A stretch of 64,000 nucleotides of DNA. It comes from Bacillota bacterium (GTDB lineage Bacteria; Bacillota_I; Bacilli_A; RF39; UBA660). Shown one piece after another: positions 41,434 through 49,266 of this stretch. The notes beneath the pieces were generated by a model. It was not told the DNA's origin. It saw only the letters and a list, made by a program, of their open reading frames with translations, and made no database searches. The DNA lies in contig JAEWOE010000006.1 in assembly GCA_023460995.1 (NCBI GenBank), forward strand, positions 310,001-374,000, given 5' to 3'. The position numbers and the translations under genes were made by a program. How positions within the stretch are numbered: the stretch's first letter is position 1; every line of letters starts with the position of its first letter.

Positions 41434-42395
41434 TGTCAAAAAGAGAAAAAATATTAATATTAATTGTTCTTTTAGTTGCGATAATACCAATTATTATTAA
41501 TGAAATTAAGATAAGACCCAAATTAAATTTAATTAATGATGTTAAGAAGATATTAAAAAATATTGATACTTATAAAGATTCGGATGAAGAAATATCTAAA
41601 GAGTACTTAATTGATAACGGTTATACTATAGATGGTAAAAATTATAAGGTAAATGGACATGGTGTTATATTTATTGATAAAAATAGTTCTGTTTTTTTAA
41701 ACCGCAATGGTATGTGTGCTATGAAATTACCTTATTCTGAAGAAGTTATGATTCAGTATGAAGAATGCCCTGTATATCGTATGTTTAATGGAATTAAAAC
41801 TCCGATTGCTACAAAAGACTCAGGTTTATTTCAAAATAGTGATTCCTATATCTATAAAGGAACTGAATTAAATAATTATGTTATTTATAAAGATGATTTA
41901 TGGAATATACTAAGTTTTAAAGATGGAAATGTGAAAATAATTAAAAGTAATTATGATAAATTTTCTTTTAATGGTGTTGAAGATTTATATTCAAAATTAA
42001 ACGAGAAGTATTCAAAAATATTAGGTGATGAAATGATTTTAGAGAGTACTTGGAATATAGAGAGTATTGATACTAGTAATGATAACTTTGTAATTATTGA
42101 TAAAGAAATCACATCAAAGATTGGAATATTAAGTGTTAGTGATTATTTAAATAGTCTAATAAGTAAATACGATATTAATAACAATATTATAAATATAAGT
42201 GAAGCATCTTATTTAAGTAAGGAAATGGCCTTAAGTACTAATAATGCATACTTAAAAGGTAATGCAAATGTTTATATAAATAGTGATAATAAAATAGAAA
42301 AAATATATCCAGTAATATTATTATCAAAAGATGCTATTTTTGACTCAGGAAGTGGGACTAAACAAGATCCATATAAACTAAGAGAAACAGAATAA
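41433..42395 (+). CDS. Membrane-anchored protein with DUF6273-like C-terminal domain
   Basis: The 320-residue protein has one N-terminal TM segment (residues 6-24) and an extracytoplasmic remainder. Around residue 145 YVIYKDDLWNILSFKDG opens a domain that ends in YPVILLSKDAIFDSGSGTKQDPYKL. The same ending (RPVIRL then TGTGDGSESSP) closes the prepilin-like protein at 5625, so both share a domain of the kind I associate with DUF6273. The ATG overlaps the ftsX stop (TAATG), so it is coupled to ftsEX. In that position FtsX partners such as hydrolases or regulators are usual; no catalytic motif is visible. Confidence 0.72.
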   Translation: MSKREKILILIVLLVAIIPIIINEIKIRPKLNLINDVKKILKNIDTYKDSDEEISKEYLIDNGYTIDGKNYKVNGHGVIFIDKNSSVFLNRNGMCAMKLPYSEEVMIQYEECPVYRMFNGIKTPIATKDSGLFQNSDSYIYKGTELNNYVIYKDDLWNILSFKDGNVKIIKSNYDKFSFNGVEDLYSKLNEKYSKILGDEMILESTWNIESIDTSNDNFVIIDKEITSKIGILSVSDYLNSLISKYDINNNIINISEASYLSKEMALSTNNAYLKGNANVYINSDNKIEKIYPVILLSKDAIFDSGSGTKQDPYKLRETE

Positions 42396-42409
42396 TCTGT
42401 TTCTTTTTT
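42381..42409 (+). terminator. Terminator of the prfB-ftsEX operon
   Basis: AGAAACAGA (42383-42391) pairs with TCTGTTTCT (42396-42404), then T's. The stop codon of the preceding gene lies in the loop region. Confidence 0.85.
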
Positions 42410-42451
42410 CATATATAAAAATATAAGTCATATAATTATATGGGTGATATT

Positions 42452-43240
42452 ATGTATAAAAAAGGAGATCTTGTAACGAGAAGTTCCTATAATAACGATA
42501 CTGTTTTTACCATCATAGAAATAGATGAGGATGAAGATGTCTATTATTTAAAAGGTGTTCATGTCAGGTTATATGCAGATGCTAACTACAATGATCTAGA
42601 GAGATACAAAGAACAAGAAAAGAATGATGAAGAAAAAGAAATAATATCACGTATCAAAAAAGAATTAAATTTAGAACGTGATGATTACTTTTATCTCCCA
42701 GGAAAAATTCTTCATATAGATGGTGATAGAGACTATATGGAAAAATGCCTAACTTATTATAAAAAAGTTGGGTTAATGGCAATAGGAAAAGTTGAAAAAG
42801 AAGATGTTGTTCCTGAAAAAATTTGTCAGTGGATAAACGAATATAAACCAAGTATTGTTGTGATCACTGGTCATGATGCTTACTATAAAAGAAAAGGAAA
42901 GCAAACTGATCTCGAAGCTTATAGAAATAGTAATAATTTTATAGAATCTATTAAAGCTGCTCGTAGTCTTGAAATGAGTCATGAAAAATTAATAATCATT
43001 GCAGGAGCATGTCAATCGAATTACGAAGAATTAATAAAGGCAGGTGCAAATTTTGCATCAAGTCCTAAAAGAATAAATATACATGCTTTAGATCCAGCCA
43101 TTATTGCTAGTTTAATGGCATTAGCTGATTGCAATAGAGAGATAGATATAAAGAAAATTTTAGAGAGTACTACAAAGGGCTCAAATGGAATGGGCGGAAT
43201 TAAAACAAAAGGTACTATGTATATAGGGTATCCTAGATAG
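42452..43240 (+). CDS. yabG: Sporulation-specific protease YabG
   Basis: The ATG at 42452 is preceded by GGGTGAT and is better placed than ATG 42440. The protein (262 residues) matches YabG: GDLVTRSSYNND at the start, YLPGKILHIDGD, VVITGHDAYY, then IIIAGACQSNYEELIKAGANFASSPKRINIHALDPA, here read as consecutive conserved blocks. In Bacillus YabG processes spore coat proteins. The yabG-veg neighbourhood is the same as in Bacillus. A TATAAT at 42431 is a probable promoter. Confidence 0.93.
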   Translation: MYKKGDLVTRSSYNNDTVFTIIEIDEDEDVYYLKGVHVRLYADANYNDLERYKEQEKNDEEKEIISRIKKELNLERDDYFYLPGKILHIDGDRDYMEKCLTYYKKVGLMAIGKVEKEDVVPEKICQWINEYKPSIVVITGHDAYYKRKGKQTDLEAYRNSNNFIESIKAARSLEMSHEKLIIIAGACQSNYEELIKAGANFASSPKRINIHALDPAIIASLMALADCNREIDIKKILESTTKGSNGMGGIKTKGTMYIGYPR

Positions 43241-43247
43241 GAGATAG

Positions 43248-43466
43248 ATGAACATAGATATAATTAAAGGGGAATTAGAGAGCAATATAGGTAAAGAGGT
43301 ATACATAAAATATAATTTAGGAAGAAATAAGATAGAAAAATATAATGCTGTTATAAAAGAACTATACAATTTTATATTTATAGTGGAAATAAAAGATACA
43401 AGTGAGCTCAAATCCTTTATGTATAGTGATATTATAACAAACACTATTAAAATATATTATAAGTAA
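43248..43466 (+). CDS. veg: Veg family protein
   Basis: The 72-residue protein matches Veg (DUF1021): IKGELESNIGKEVYIKYNLGRNK followed by a strand-rich middle and YSDIITNTIKIYY. Veg influences biofilm gene expression in Bacillus. AGGAGATAG precedes the ATG, eight bases after yabG. It keeps the yabG-veg synteny; the sspF and ispE genes that follow in Bacillus are missing. Confidence 0.88.
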   Translation: MNIDIIKGELESNIGKEVYIKYNLGRNKIEKYNAVIKELYNFIFIVEIKDTSELKSFMYSDIITNTIKIYYK

Positions 43467-43560
43467 ATTAACAACAGGTGAATAAAACGAAAAAAAGATT
43501 GATTTTTGTATTTTTATGTTATACAATAATGTTGTAGTATAATCGAGAGGAGAGATAGAC

Positions 43561-43818
43561 TTGAAAATAACATCAGTAAATGTTCGCAAAGTCGAAAAGG
43601 AAGATTCAAGAATGAAGGGAATAGCATCTGTCCTACTAGATGATAGTTTTGCTATTCACGATATTCGCATAATCGAAGGAGACAATGGCTTATTTATAGC
43701 AATGCCAAGTCGCAAAACAGCAACGGGTGGTTATCGTGATATAGTTCACCCAATTAATCCGGAAACAAGAAAAGAATTTGAAGATGCAATTTTAGAAGCT
43801 TATAAAAAAGAAGCATAA
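43561..43818 (+). CDS. spoVG: Septation/sporulation regulator SpoVG
   Basis: The 85-residue protein begins at TTG 43561 after GAGAGGAGAG. It has the SpoVG signature: MKITSVNVRKVEKEDSRMKGIASVLLDD... then FIAMPSRKT and RDIVHPI. SpoVG binds nucleic acids and affects septum formation and gene regulation. A TATAAT stands at 43538-43543. The ORF ends with an intrinsic terminator. Confidence 0.97.
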   Translation: MKITSVNVRKVEKEDSRMKGIASVLLDDSFAIHDIRIIEGDNGLFIAMPSRKTATGGYRDIVHPINPETRKEFEDAILEAYKKEA

Positions 43819-43840
43819 ACTCGTTAACACGAGTTTTTTT
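43817..43840 (+). terminator. Intrinsic terminator after spoVG
   Basis: AAACTCG (43817-43823) pairs with CGAGTTT (43830-43836) and is followed by T's. Confidence 0.8.
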
Positions 43841-43883
43841 CATATTATTGTATATATAGGCATATAATTTATTAGGTGATAAT

Positions 43884-44171
43884 GTGGACAAGACTGATAT
43901 AATATCAAATTATAATCATAATATAACAATAAATGAAAGAAAGAATATTGTTATATCAGGAGTAAAAAAGATAGACAGCTTCGATGACGAAGAGTTTCTT
44001 TTAGAGACATCAATGGGTTATTTAATAATAAAGGGTACTTCTTTAGAGATAATAAAATTAGATACTTATCAAGGTAATGTATCTATAAAAGGAAAAGTTA
44101 ATAGTCTAAGTTACTTAGAAAACAATAAAAAAGAAAAAGAAGAAAGTATGTTTAATAAATTATTTAAATGA
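43884..44171 (+). CDS. yabP: Sporulation protein YabP
   Basis: The 95-residue protein starts at GTG 43884 after AGGTGAT. The family core NITINERKNIVISGVKKIDSFDDEEFLLET, seen here in successive blocks, and the GYLIIKGTSLEI segment identify YabP (related to YqfC), required for spore cortex assembly in Bacillus. Its end overlaps the start of yabQ by four bases (coupled). yabP-yabQ-divIC order is conserved. Confidence 0.9.
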   Translation: MDKTDIISNYNHNITINERKNIVISGVKKIDSFDDEEFLLETSMGYLIIKGTSLEIIKLDTYQGNVSIKGKVNSLSYLENNKKEKEESMFNKLFK

Positions 44172-44443
44172 TGACTTTGATAACGCAAATTAAATTAGCC
44201 CTTTTTTCTTTTTTCTTTGGAATTTTCTTTGGAACAATGATTGATATAAATAGTAAGTATATAAATAGTAAACGAAAAGTATATAAGATCATATTTACTA
44301 TATTTTTCATGCTTTTTCATGTTTTATTATATTTTTGGATTTTACAAAAGATAAACAGTGGAATTTTACATTATTATAGTTTTATTTGCATTTTAATGGG
44401 TATTCTTATTCAGAACTTTGTTGTTAAAGCACTAAAAAAATGA
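44168..44443 (+). CDS. yabQ: Spore cortex biosynthesis protein YabQ
   Basis: The 91-residue membrane protein has three TM segments (about residues 6-24, 39-60 and 68-88). Position after yabP and before divIC, plus the FGTMIDI motif near residue 20, identify YabQ, which sits in the outer forespore membrane in Bacillus. It is shorter than Bacillus YabQ. ATG overlaps the yabP stop. Confidence 0.82.
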   Translation: MMTLITQIKLALFSFFFGIFFGTMIDINSKYINSKRKVYKIIFTIFFMLFHVLLYFWILQKINSGILHYYSFICILMGILIQNFVVKALKK

Positions 44444-44449
44444 TATACT
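44441..44449 (+). promoter_or_regulatory. Extended -10 promoter of divIC
   Basis: TGATATACT overlaps the end of yabQ, 25 bases before the divIC ATG, with AGGAGG between. Confidence 0.45.
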
Positions 44450-44473
44450 TAAATAATGATAGGAGGTAATAGT

Positions 44474-44896
44474 ATGAATAAAAAAAGAGTTAGTAAAACT
44501 GTCAAGCGTAGATTGACATTACTAGGTCCAATCTTTATTGGAGTCTTTGTTATTTGTACTATTACTATTTTTACATACATATATAAGATTCAAACACTAA
44601 GAGATGAGAAAGATAAACTTAGTGAGCAGCTTGAAAAATTAAAATCAGATGAAAATGAACTTAGCAATGAGATTAGTAAATTAAAGGATCCAGAGTATAT
44701 CGCAAAATATGCAAGAGAGAATTATTATTATACTAAAGATGGCGAATATGTAATTAAAATAGAAAAAAAAGAAGAAACGCAAACTGTTAATGAAGTTGAA
44801 AATAATAGAGTTTATTACATTTTAGCAGTAGTAATAGTTATACTGGTTACTCTTTTAGTATTTATAAGAACTAAGTTAAAAAAAAGGAACAATTAA
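44474..44896 (+). CDS. divIC: Septum formation initiator DivIC (FtsB-like)
   Basis: The ATG at 44474 follows AGGAGG; ATG 44456 in frame has none. The protein (140 residues) has a basic N-terminus, a TM segment (about residues 18-38), a coiled coil (about 42-75) and the DPEYIAKYAREN motif that defines the FtsB/DivIC family. Unusually, a second TM segment (about residues 113-133) lies at the C-terminus after a charged linker. It takes part in the division complex with FtsL and DivIB. Confidence 0.88.
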   Translation: MNKKRVSKTVKRRLTLLGPIFIGVFVICTITIFTYIYKIQTLRDEKDKLSEQLEKLKSDENELSNEISKLKDPEYIAKYARENYYYTKDGEYVIKIEKKEETQTVNEVENNRVYYILAVVIVILVTLLVFIRTKLKKRNN

Positions 44897-44907
44897 TTGT
44901 TCCTTTT
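44882..44907. terminator. Bidirectional terminator between divIC and lemA
   Basis: AAAAGGAACAATTAATTGTTCCTTTT is a perfect palindrome that spans the divIC stop and touches the lemA stop. Confidence 0.9.
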
Positions 44908-45445
44908 ATAATTTAATATCAGTCTTATTTTTGTTAATATCTTTACCATCAAAGTAATTTTTAACCTTAAACTTGCAAATTAATCCAATTATATTTGAAG
45001 GGAAAGATTTAACTAGTTTATTATAATCGGTAATAATATCGTTATAATATTTTCTTAAGGCTTCTATTTCAGCTTCTGTTTCATTAATACTAAGTTCAAT
45101 TTTCATAAAACCTTCGCACTTTTTTAAATCTCTATATTCTTCTTTATACTTATTAAATTCATTAATTGCATCATATATTTTTCTATCTAAATCAAAATTA
45201 GTTAATTTTTGTGAACGCAAGTCAGATAAATCTTCTAAGACTTTCTTTTCATCCGTATTTGATTTAATAACACCTATAGACTTATTAAGTAAATCATATC
45301 GTTTCCTTAAAATGGAGTCTATATTTGCCTCTGCTTCATTAATTCTTATTATATAGTTTTGATATCTGTTGAATGTGTTTATATGCCAAATCATTATAAT
45401 ACATAAAATTACAATGATGAAAATAAATGTCATAATTATGTCCAT
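44906..45445 (-). CDS. lemA: LemA family protein
   Basis: The 179-residue protein has an N-terminal TM helix (residues 4-22), then the LemA helical bundle: YIIRINEAEANIDSILRKRYDLL, AINEFNKY and LRKYYNDIITDYNKLVKSFPSNIIG. The family forms membrane-associated helical proteins of unknown exact role. The minus-strand start follows AATGGTGAT. An extended -10 is at 45463-45471. Confidence 0.9.
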   Translation of the reverse strand: MDIIMTFIFIIVILCIIMIWHINTFNRYQNYIIRINEAEANIDSILRKRYDLLNKSIGVIKSNTDEKKVLEDLSDLRSQKLTNFDLDRKIYDAINEFNKYKEEYRDLKKCEGFMKIELSINETEAEIEALRKYYNDIITDYNKLVKSFPSNIIGLICKFKVKNYFDGKDINKNKTDIKL

Positions 45446-45462
45446 ATTTTATCACCATTGTA

Positions 45463-45471
45463 ATTATATCA
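45463..45471 (-). promoter_or_regulatory. Extended -10 promoter of lemA
   Basis: On the minus strand TGATATAAT matches TGnTATAAT, 18 bases before the start. Confidence 0.6.
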
Positions 45472-45487
45472 AATATTATTTATTTTA

Positions 45488-45856
45488 TCAATTAGTAGGA
45501 GCAAATTCATTACTATAATTTATTTTTTCATCAAATTCTATGTAATCTACATATATCATTCTAATAAGTGTCCATTTTCCTGTAGTAGGATTACTAAGTA
45601 TAATATGGTCTCTACCTGATTGTTCGATAATTCCAGAAAAAGCTTTACTTTTTTGTTCTGGTGCTGCATCAGCATATGATGTATATACAACTGCTTTTTT
45701 ACCCTTATTTAGTCTTAGTATGTTTTCAATATATGACTGTTCAAATGGTACATCGTATGAGTAAGCTGAAGGCATACTTTGTTGATTTGGTGACATATTG
45801 TTACCAGAATATAATGGACTGCCTGGAAAAACAGCATTATTAAAGTTATTATTCAT
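45488..45856 (-). CDS. gerQ: Spore coat protein GerQ
   Basis: The 122-residue protein has an Asn/Ser/Pro-rich N-terminus and the conserved GerQ core: EQSYIENILRLNKGKKAVVYTS, FSGIIEQSGRDHIILSNP and IYVDYIEFDEKI. In Bacillus GerQ is crosslinked into the coat by transglutaminase and is needed for localisation of the cortex lytic enzyme CwlJ. AAAGGATG precedes the ATG on the minus strand. It is the most direct coat marker besides CotJ in the window. Confidence 0.93.
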   Translation of the reverse strand: MNNNFNNAVFPGSPLYSGNNMSPNQQSMPSAYSYDVPFEQSYIENILRLNKGKKAVVYTSYADAAPEQKSKAFSGIIEQSGRDHIILSNPTTGKWTLIRMIYVDYIEFDEKINYSNEFAPTN

Positions 45857-45921
45857 ATAATCATCCTTTCTGTAAATTATATTAAAAAAGGTTGTTTTTA
45901 TGCCTAGAAATATTATTGTTA

Positions 45922-45930
45922 TGGTATAAT
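45922..45930 (+). promoter_or_regulatory. Extended -10 promoter of pduL
   Basis: TGGTATAAT lies 18 bases before the ATG at 45949, followed by AAAGGAGG. Confidence 0.65.
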
Positions 45931-45948
45931 TTTAAAGGAGGTAATAAT

Positions 45949-46524
45949 ATGCAAATAACAGTAGGTGTATCAAATAGACATGTTCATTTGACGGAAGAAA
46001 TATATATAAAATTATTTGGCGATGCTCCTTTCGAGAGTATAAAGGAGTTAACTCAACCAGGGCAATATTCTAGTAATCAAAAAGTCATAATAAAAACAGC
46101 TAAGAGTACTATTGATAATGTAAGAATTCTTGGTCCACTTAGAAATTATAATCAAATTGAAATCTCTAAGACAGATGCTTTTAAATTAGGAGTTAATCCT
46201 CCGATTAGAAATTCTGGTGATTTATCAGGTAGTGAAAAAATAACATTAGTAGGCCCAATGGGGGAAGTTGAACTTGATGAAGGTTGCATAATAGCAACTC
46301 GTCATATTCACATTACACCAGACCAAATGAATGAGTTTGGTTTTATTGGTCTTACTACAGTTAAGGTTAAACTTAATGGTGAAAAAGGTGGCATTATTGA
46401 TAATGTTTACTTAAAAGTAGCAGAGGATAGTTTTTTTGAACTTCATATTGATACAGATGATGGTAACAGTCATTTAGTAAATCAAGGAGATCTTGGTACT
46501 ATAATCTTAAATGATGAAAATTAG
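45949..46524 (+). CDS. pduL: Phosphate propanoyltransferase PduL-type phosphotransacylase
   Basis: The ATG at 45949 follows AAAGGAGG; an upstream start at 45892 lies in the promoter. The 191-residue protein has both PduL halves, with zinc-binding histidines in VSNRHVHLT and IATRHIHITP, and GPLRNYNQIEIS and SGDLSGSEK motifs. It interconverts acyl-CoA and acyl-phosphate, most likely acetyl groups in energy metabolism. There is no microcompartment shell gene nearby and no N-terminal targeting extension. It overlaps the next small gene by 14 bases. Confidence 0.93.
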   Translation: MQITVGVSNRHVHLTEEIYIKLFGDAPFESIKELTQPGQYSSNQKVIIKTAKSTIDNVRILGPLRNYNQIEISKTDAFKLGVNPPIRNSGDLSGSEKITLVGPMGEVELDEGCIIATRHIHITPDQMNEFGFIGLTTVKVKLNGEKGGIIDNVYLKVAEDSFFELHIDTDDGNSHLVNQGDLGTIILNDEN

Positions 46525-46732
46525 TATTTGTGATAAATGTAAAGGAACAAACTCTGTAAGTCTATTAAAAAAAATAAAAGAATTATTTCCTGATTCAGAA
46601 TATGAAATAGGTTGTAATAACATGTGTGGTATCGGTAGAACAAAGGTAGTAATTATTATAAATAGTAAACCTATAATTGCTGATACTGAAGAAGAACTTA
46701 TAGATAAGATAAAAAAGAGAGTAAAATTTTGA
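46511..46732 (+). CDS. Small cysteine protein, DUF1450-like
   Basis: The 73-residue protein has CDKCKGTN near the start and CNNMCGIGRTKVVIII in the middle, then PIIADTEEELIDKI; this four-cysteine thioredoxin-like pattern resembles DUF1450/YuzB or a small 2Fe-2S-type fold. It starts inside the end of pduL (ATGATG), so expression is coupled to it. A redox role beside acyl-phosphate metabolism is conceivable but unproven. It ends within the stem of a terminator. Confidence 0.7.
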   Translation: MMKISICDKCKGTNSVSLLKKIKELFPDSEYEIGCNNMCGIGRTKVVIIINSKPIIADTEEELIDKIKKRVKF

Positions 46733-46777
46733 AGTGAACATTTTAAAGTTCAATTCAATTAGTTGCTCTCTTTTTTT
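46711..46777 (+). terminator. Terminator with nested hairpins
   Basis: An outer stem AAAAAAGAGAG (46711-46721) with CTCTCTTTTTT (46766-46776) encloses an inner TGAAC...GTTCA hairpin (about 46735-46752) and a weaker CAA...TTG pair. It ends the pduL operon; the stop codon lies inside. Confidence 0.7.
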
Positions 46778-46801
46778 ATCTATAAATGTATATATAAAGT
46801 A

Positions 46802-48754
46802 TCATTCTTGTTTAATGGTAGGAATTAAATCATCAAGTTCTGTTTCTGTAATACTAGGTTCCGTTCCTTTTATGTAATATAGCATTGTTGATTTTTGATC
46901 AGAAGAGGTTACCAATTCACCAGTTATAGGATTAACGAGTGAACCTACTACATTACTAGGCATATCATACCAAGTAGCTTCTTTGTCACTAAAGTATGAT
47001 TCAATTGTATCTGCCCATATATTTTTTATATCACTACTAACATTTGTAGGAATTTTACTATTATCATCATATCCAGTCCATATTCCCATAACAATATTAC
47101 TATTATATCCAAATACTAAGGCATCAGAATCTGTTGAACCTGTTTTCATGGAATATTTATTAGTTAATTTTGTTGCGACATTTAAACATGTAGGATAATT
47201 ATAGTCTACAAAATTGGATGAATAACAATTAGAAAGAAGTTCATTTACTATATAAACTATACTTTTACTTAAGATTGCTTCTTTCGTATCTTTATATTCA
47301 TAAAGTATATTACCACTTGCATCTTCAACTTTTTCAATTAAGTGTGGAGTTACTTTATAACCATAACTTGCTAGTGATGAATATGCAGTAATCATTTCCA
47401 TTAAGTTTGTATTAGATGTTCCTAAAGCTAGTGAAGGAATTTCTTGTAAATCACTTGTTATTCCAACGCGTTTTAGCATATTTACTAGAGTTTCTTCTCC
47501 TAAAAAAAGATGCGTTTTAACTGCAAATACGTTGTCAGAATAGGCAAGAGCTGCAGCTAGTGTTATTTCTTTATTAGGATATATGTCACCAAAATTACTT
47601 GGGCTATATGTTTTATCATTAGAAAAGACAAACGTTGTTTTAGAACTGTTGAAAGTTGTCGAAGCAGTAAATCCATTTTCAATAGCTGCATAGTATAGAA
47701 ATGGTTTGAAGGTTGATCCTACCTGTCTTTTTGATGAAATGGCTCTATTATACTCACTTTTTGAATAATCTGTTCCACCTATTAAGGCTAGTACTTTTCC
47801 ATTATTTGGATCTGCAATTATGCTTGCAATTTGAAGTTTATCATCAGTGATGTACTGATTAACATATTTTTCCAATTCCAATTGTAATTTCAGATCTAAA
47901 TTTGTGTATATTTTTAACCCACCAGTATCTATTAATGAATCAGGTATAGTATCAATTTTTTTTAGTTCAGCCATAACAGCATCTTGATAATACATTAGTG
48001 TGCTAGAATCATTAGATTTTAGTTTTCCAATATAAGTTAATTCTTCCTCATAAGCAGCATCTTTTTCTTCTTCTGTTATATATTTGTTTTTAACCATTGA
48101 ATTTAGAATAATAAGTTGTCTGTTTTTAGCATTATCAATATTTGTTATTGGGGAATAATAACTAGGGGATTTTGGAATACCTGCTATTATTGAGGCCTGA
48201 GCTAATGAAAGTTCACTGGCACTAATCCCAAAATAATAATAACTTGCATTTTCTATTCCATATATTCCACCATAATTTATTGTGTTTAAATATCCCTCCA
48301 AAATTTCATCTTTACTATAATGTGTTTCTAAGTTAATAGTAAGCCACGCTTCTTCAAATTTTCTTTCCCAAGTTTTTCCAAAATCTAAAAACAAGTTTTT
48401 AGCATACTGTTGTGAAATTGTAGATGCTCCTTGTTTGTTTTTCCCACTTTTAATGTTAATATACAAAGATTTTACAATTCTTAAATAGTCGAATCCAATA
48501 TGTTTATAAAAGTTTTTATCCTCAATTGAAATAGTGGCATTTACTAAATTCTCAGATATATCATCTAAACTTACCCAATTATTATTATATCCGGAAAATA
48601 CTTCTCCACTACTATCATACATTGAATAACTATTAGCAGATTGTATATTTAGTTTATTAGACATCTTAGCATATACATATATTCCAATATAGACAATAAC
48701 TAAAAATAGACTTAGTATAATTCCCCATTTTATAATTTTTTTTACTATTTTCAT
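46802..48754 (-). CDS. Class A penicillin-binding protein (transglycosylase/transpeptidase, PBP1A-like)
   Basis: The 650-residue bifunctional wall synthase has an N-terminal TM anchor (about residues 8-30). The GT51 domain includes Glu78 in SIEDKNFYKH, GASTISQQYAKNL, RKFEEAW and EGYLNTINYG. The transpeptidase domain has Ser347 in STFK, SDN at 406-408, and KTG at 537-539. It polymerises and crosslinks peptidoglycan. The start follows AGGTGAT on the minus strand. The C-terminal tail is short, without PASTA or Fn3 modules. Confidence 0.96.
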   Translation of the reverse strand: MKIVKKIIKWGIILSLFLVIVYIGIYVYAKMSNKLNIQSANSYSMYDSSGEVFSGYNNNWVSLDDISENLVNATISIEDKNFYKHIGFDYLRIVKSLYINIKSGKNKQGASTISQQYAKNLFLDFGKTWERKFEEAWLTINLETHYSKDEILEGYLNTINYGGIYGIENASYYYFGISASELSLAQASIIAGIPKSPSYYSPITNIDNAKNRQLIILNSMVKNKYITEEEKDAAYEEELTYIGKLKSNDSSTLMYYQDAVMAELKKIDTIPDSLIDTGGLKIYTNLDLKLQLELEKYVNQYITDDKLQIASIIADPNNGKVLALIGGTDYSKSEYNRAISSKRQVGSTFKPFLYYAAIENGFTASTTFNSSKTTFVFSNDKTYSPSNFGDIYPNKEITLAAALAYSDNVFAVKTHLFLGEETLVNMLKRVGITSDLQEIPSLALGTSNTNLMEMITAYSSLASYGYKVTPHLIEKVEDASGNILYEYKDTKEAILSKSIVYIVNELLSNCYSSNFVDYNYPTCLNVATKLTNKYSMKTGSTDSDALVFGYNSNIVMGIWTGYDDNSKIPTNVSSDIKNIWADTIESYFSDKEATWYDMPSNVVGSLVNPITGELVTSSDQKSTMLYYIKGTEPSITETELDDLIPTIKQE

Positions 48755-48823
48755 ATTATCACCTTACCTTTATTTAGTATTGCTTAAAAATATGAAAATA
48801 TAAGTGCAATTTAATAAAAGATA

Positions 48824-48832
48824 TGCTATAAT
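48824..48832 (+). promoter_or_regulatory. Extended -10 promoter of ywiB-argS
   Basis: TGCTATAAT lies 48 bases before the ywiB ATG. There is no T-box leader between promoter and gene. Confidence 0.6.
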
Positions 48833-48880
48833 TACATGCAAGAGAAACAGAGATATTTAAAGTAGAAATATGGTGATAAC

Positions 48881-49252
48881 ATGGCGAAAATTAATCTTAG
48901 AACAAGCCTATATAACAAAACAGATAATAAGTATTTTAATAATGAAGTAGTAGCTATTTTAGATGATAAAAAGACCATAAAATACTTGGATAGAAATGTT
49001 ACTGTGTCTATTGAAAAAAAAGAAAATGGTATTGATATTATTCGGCGATCAGACGATTATGAAATCCATTTGCCACTAGAAAATGGCAAAAAAACAAAAG
49101 GATTTTATAATGTAAAACAATTAGGTATCTTAGATATGGAAGTTGAAACAACTAGTATTACTATTGGAGATAATTCTCTAAATATTGAATATACAATGAT
49201 ATTAGATAAACAATCTATTTCTGAATTTAAGTTTTATTTGGAATATATGTAA
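48881..49252 (+). CDS. ywiB: YwiB family protein (DUF1934)
   Basis: The 123-residue soluble beta-barrel protein has the DUF1934 pattern, with conserved GFYNVKQLGILDMEVETTSI in the C-terminal half. In Bacillus ywiB also stands next to argS. The function is unknown. ATGGTGATAAC precedes the ATG. argS starts 14 bases after its stop. Confidence 0.87.
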   Translation: MAKINLRTSLYNKTDNKYFNNEVVAILDDKKTIKYLDRNVTVSIEKKENGIDIIRRSDDYEIHLPLENGKKTKGFYNVKQLGILDMEVETTSITIGDNSLNIEYTMILDKQSISEFKFYLEYM

Positions 49253-49266
49253 TTAGGAGAGATAAC

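Noticed and set aside
48755..48880. T-box leader upstream of ywiB-argS
   Set aside because: The leader is under 50 bases after the extended -10, too short for a T-box, and no TGGNACCGCG-like element is seen.
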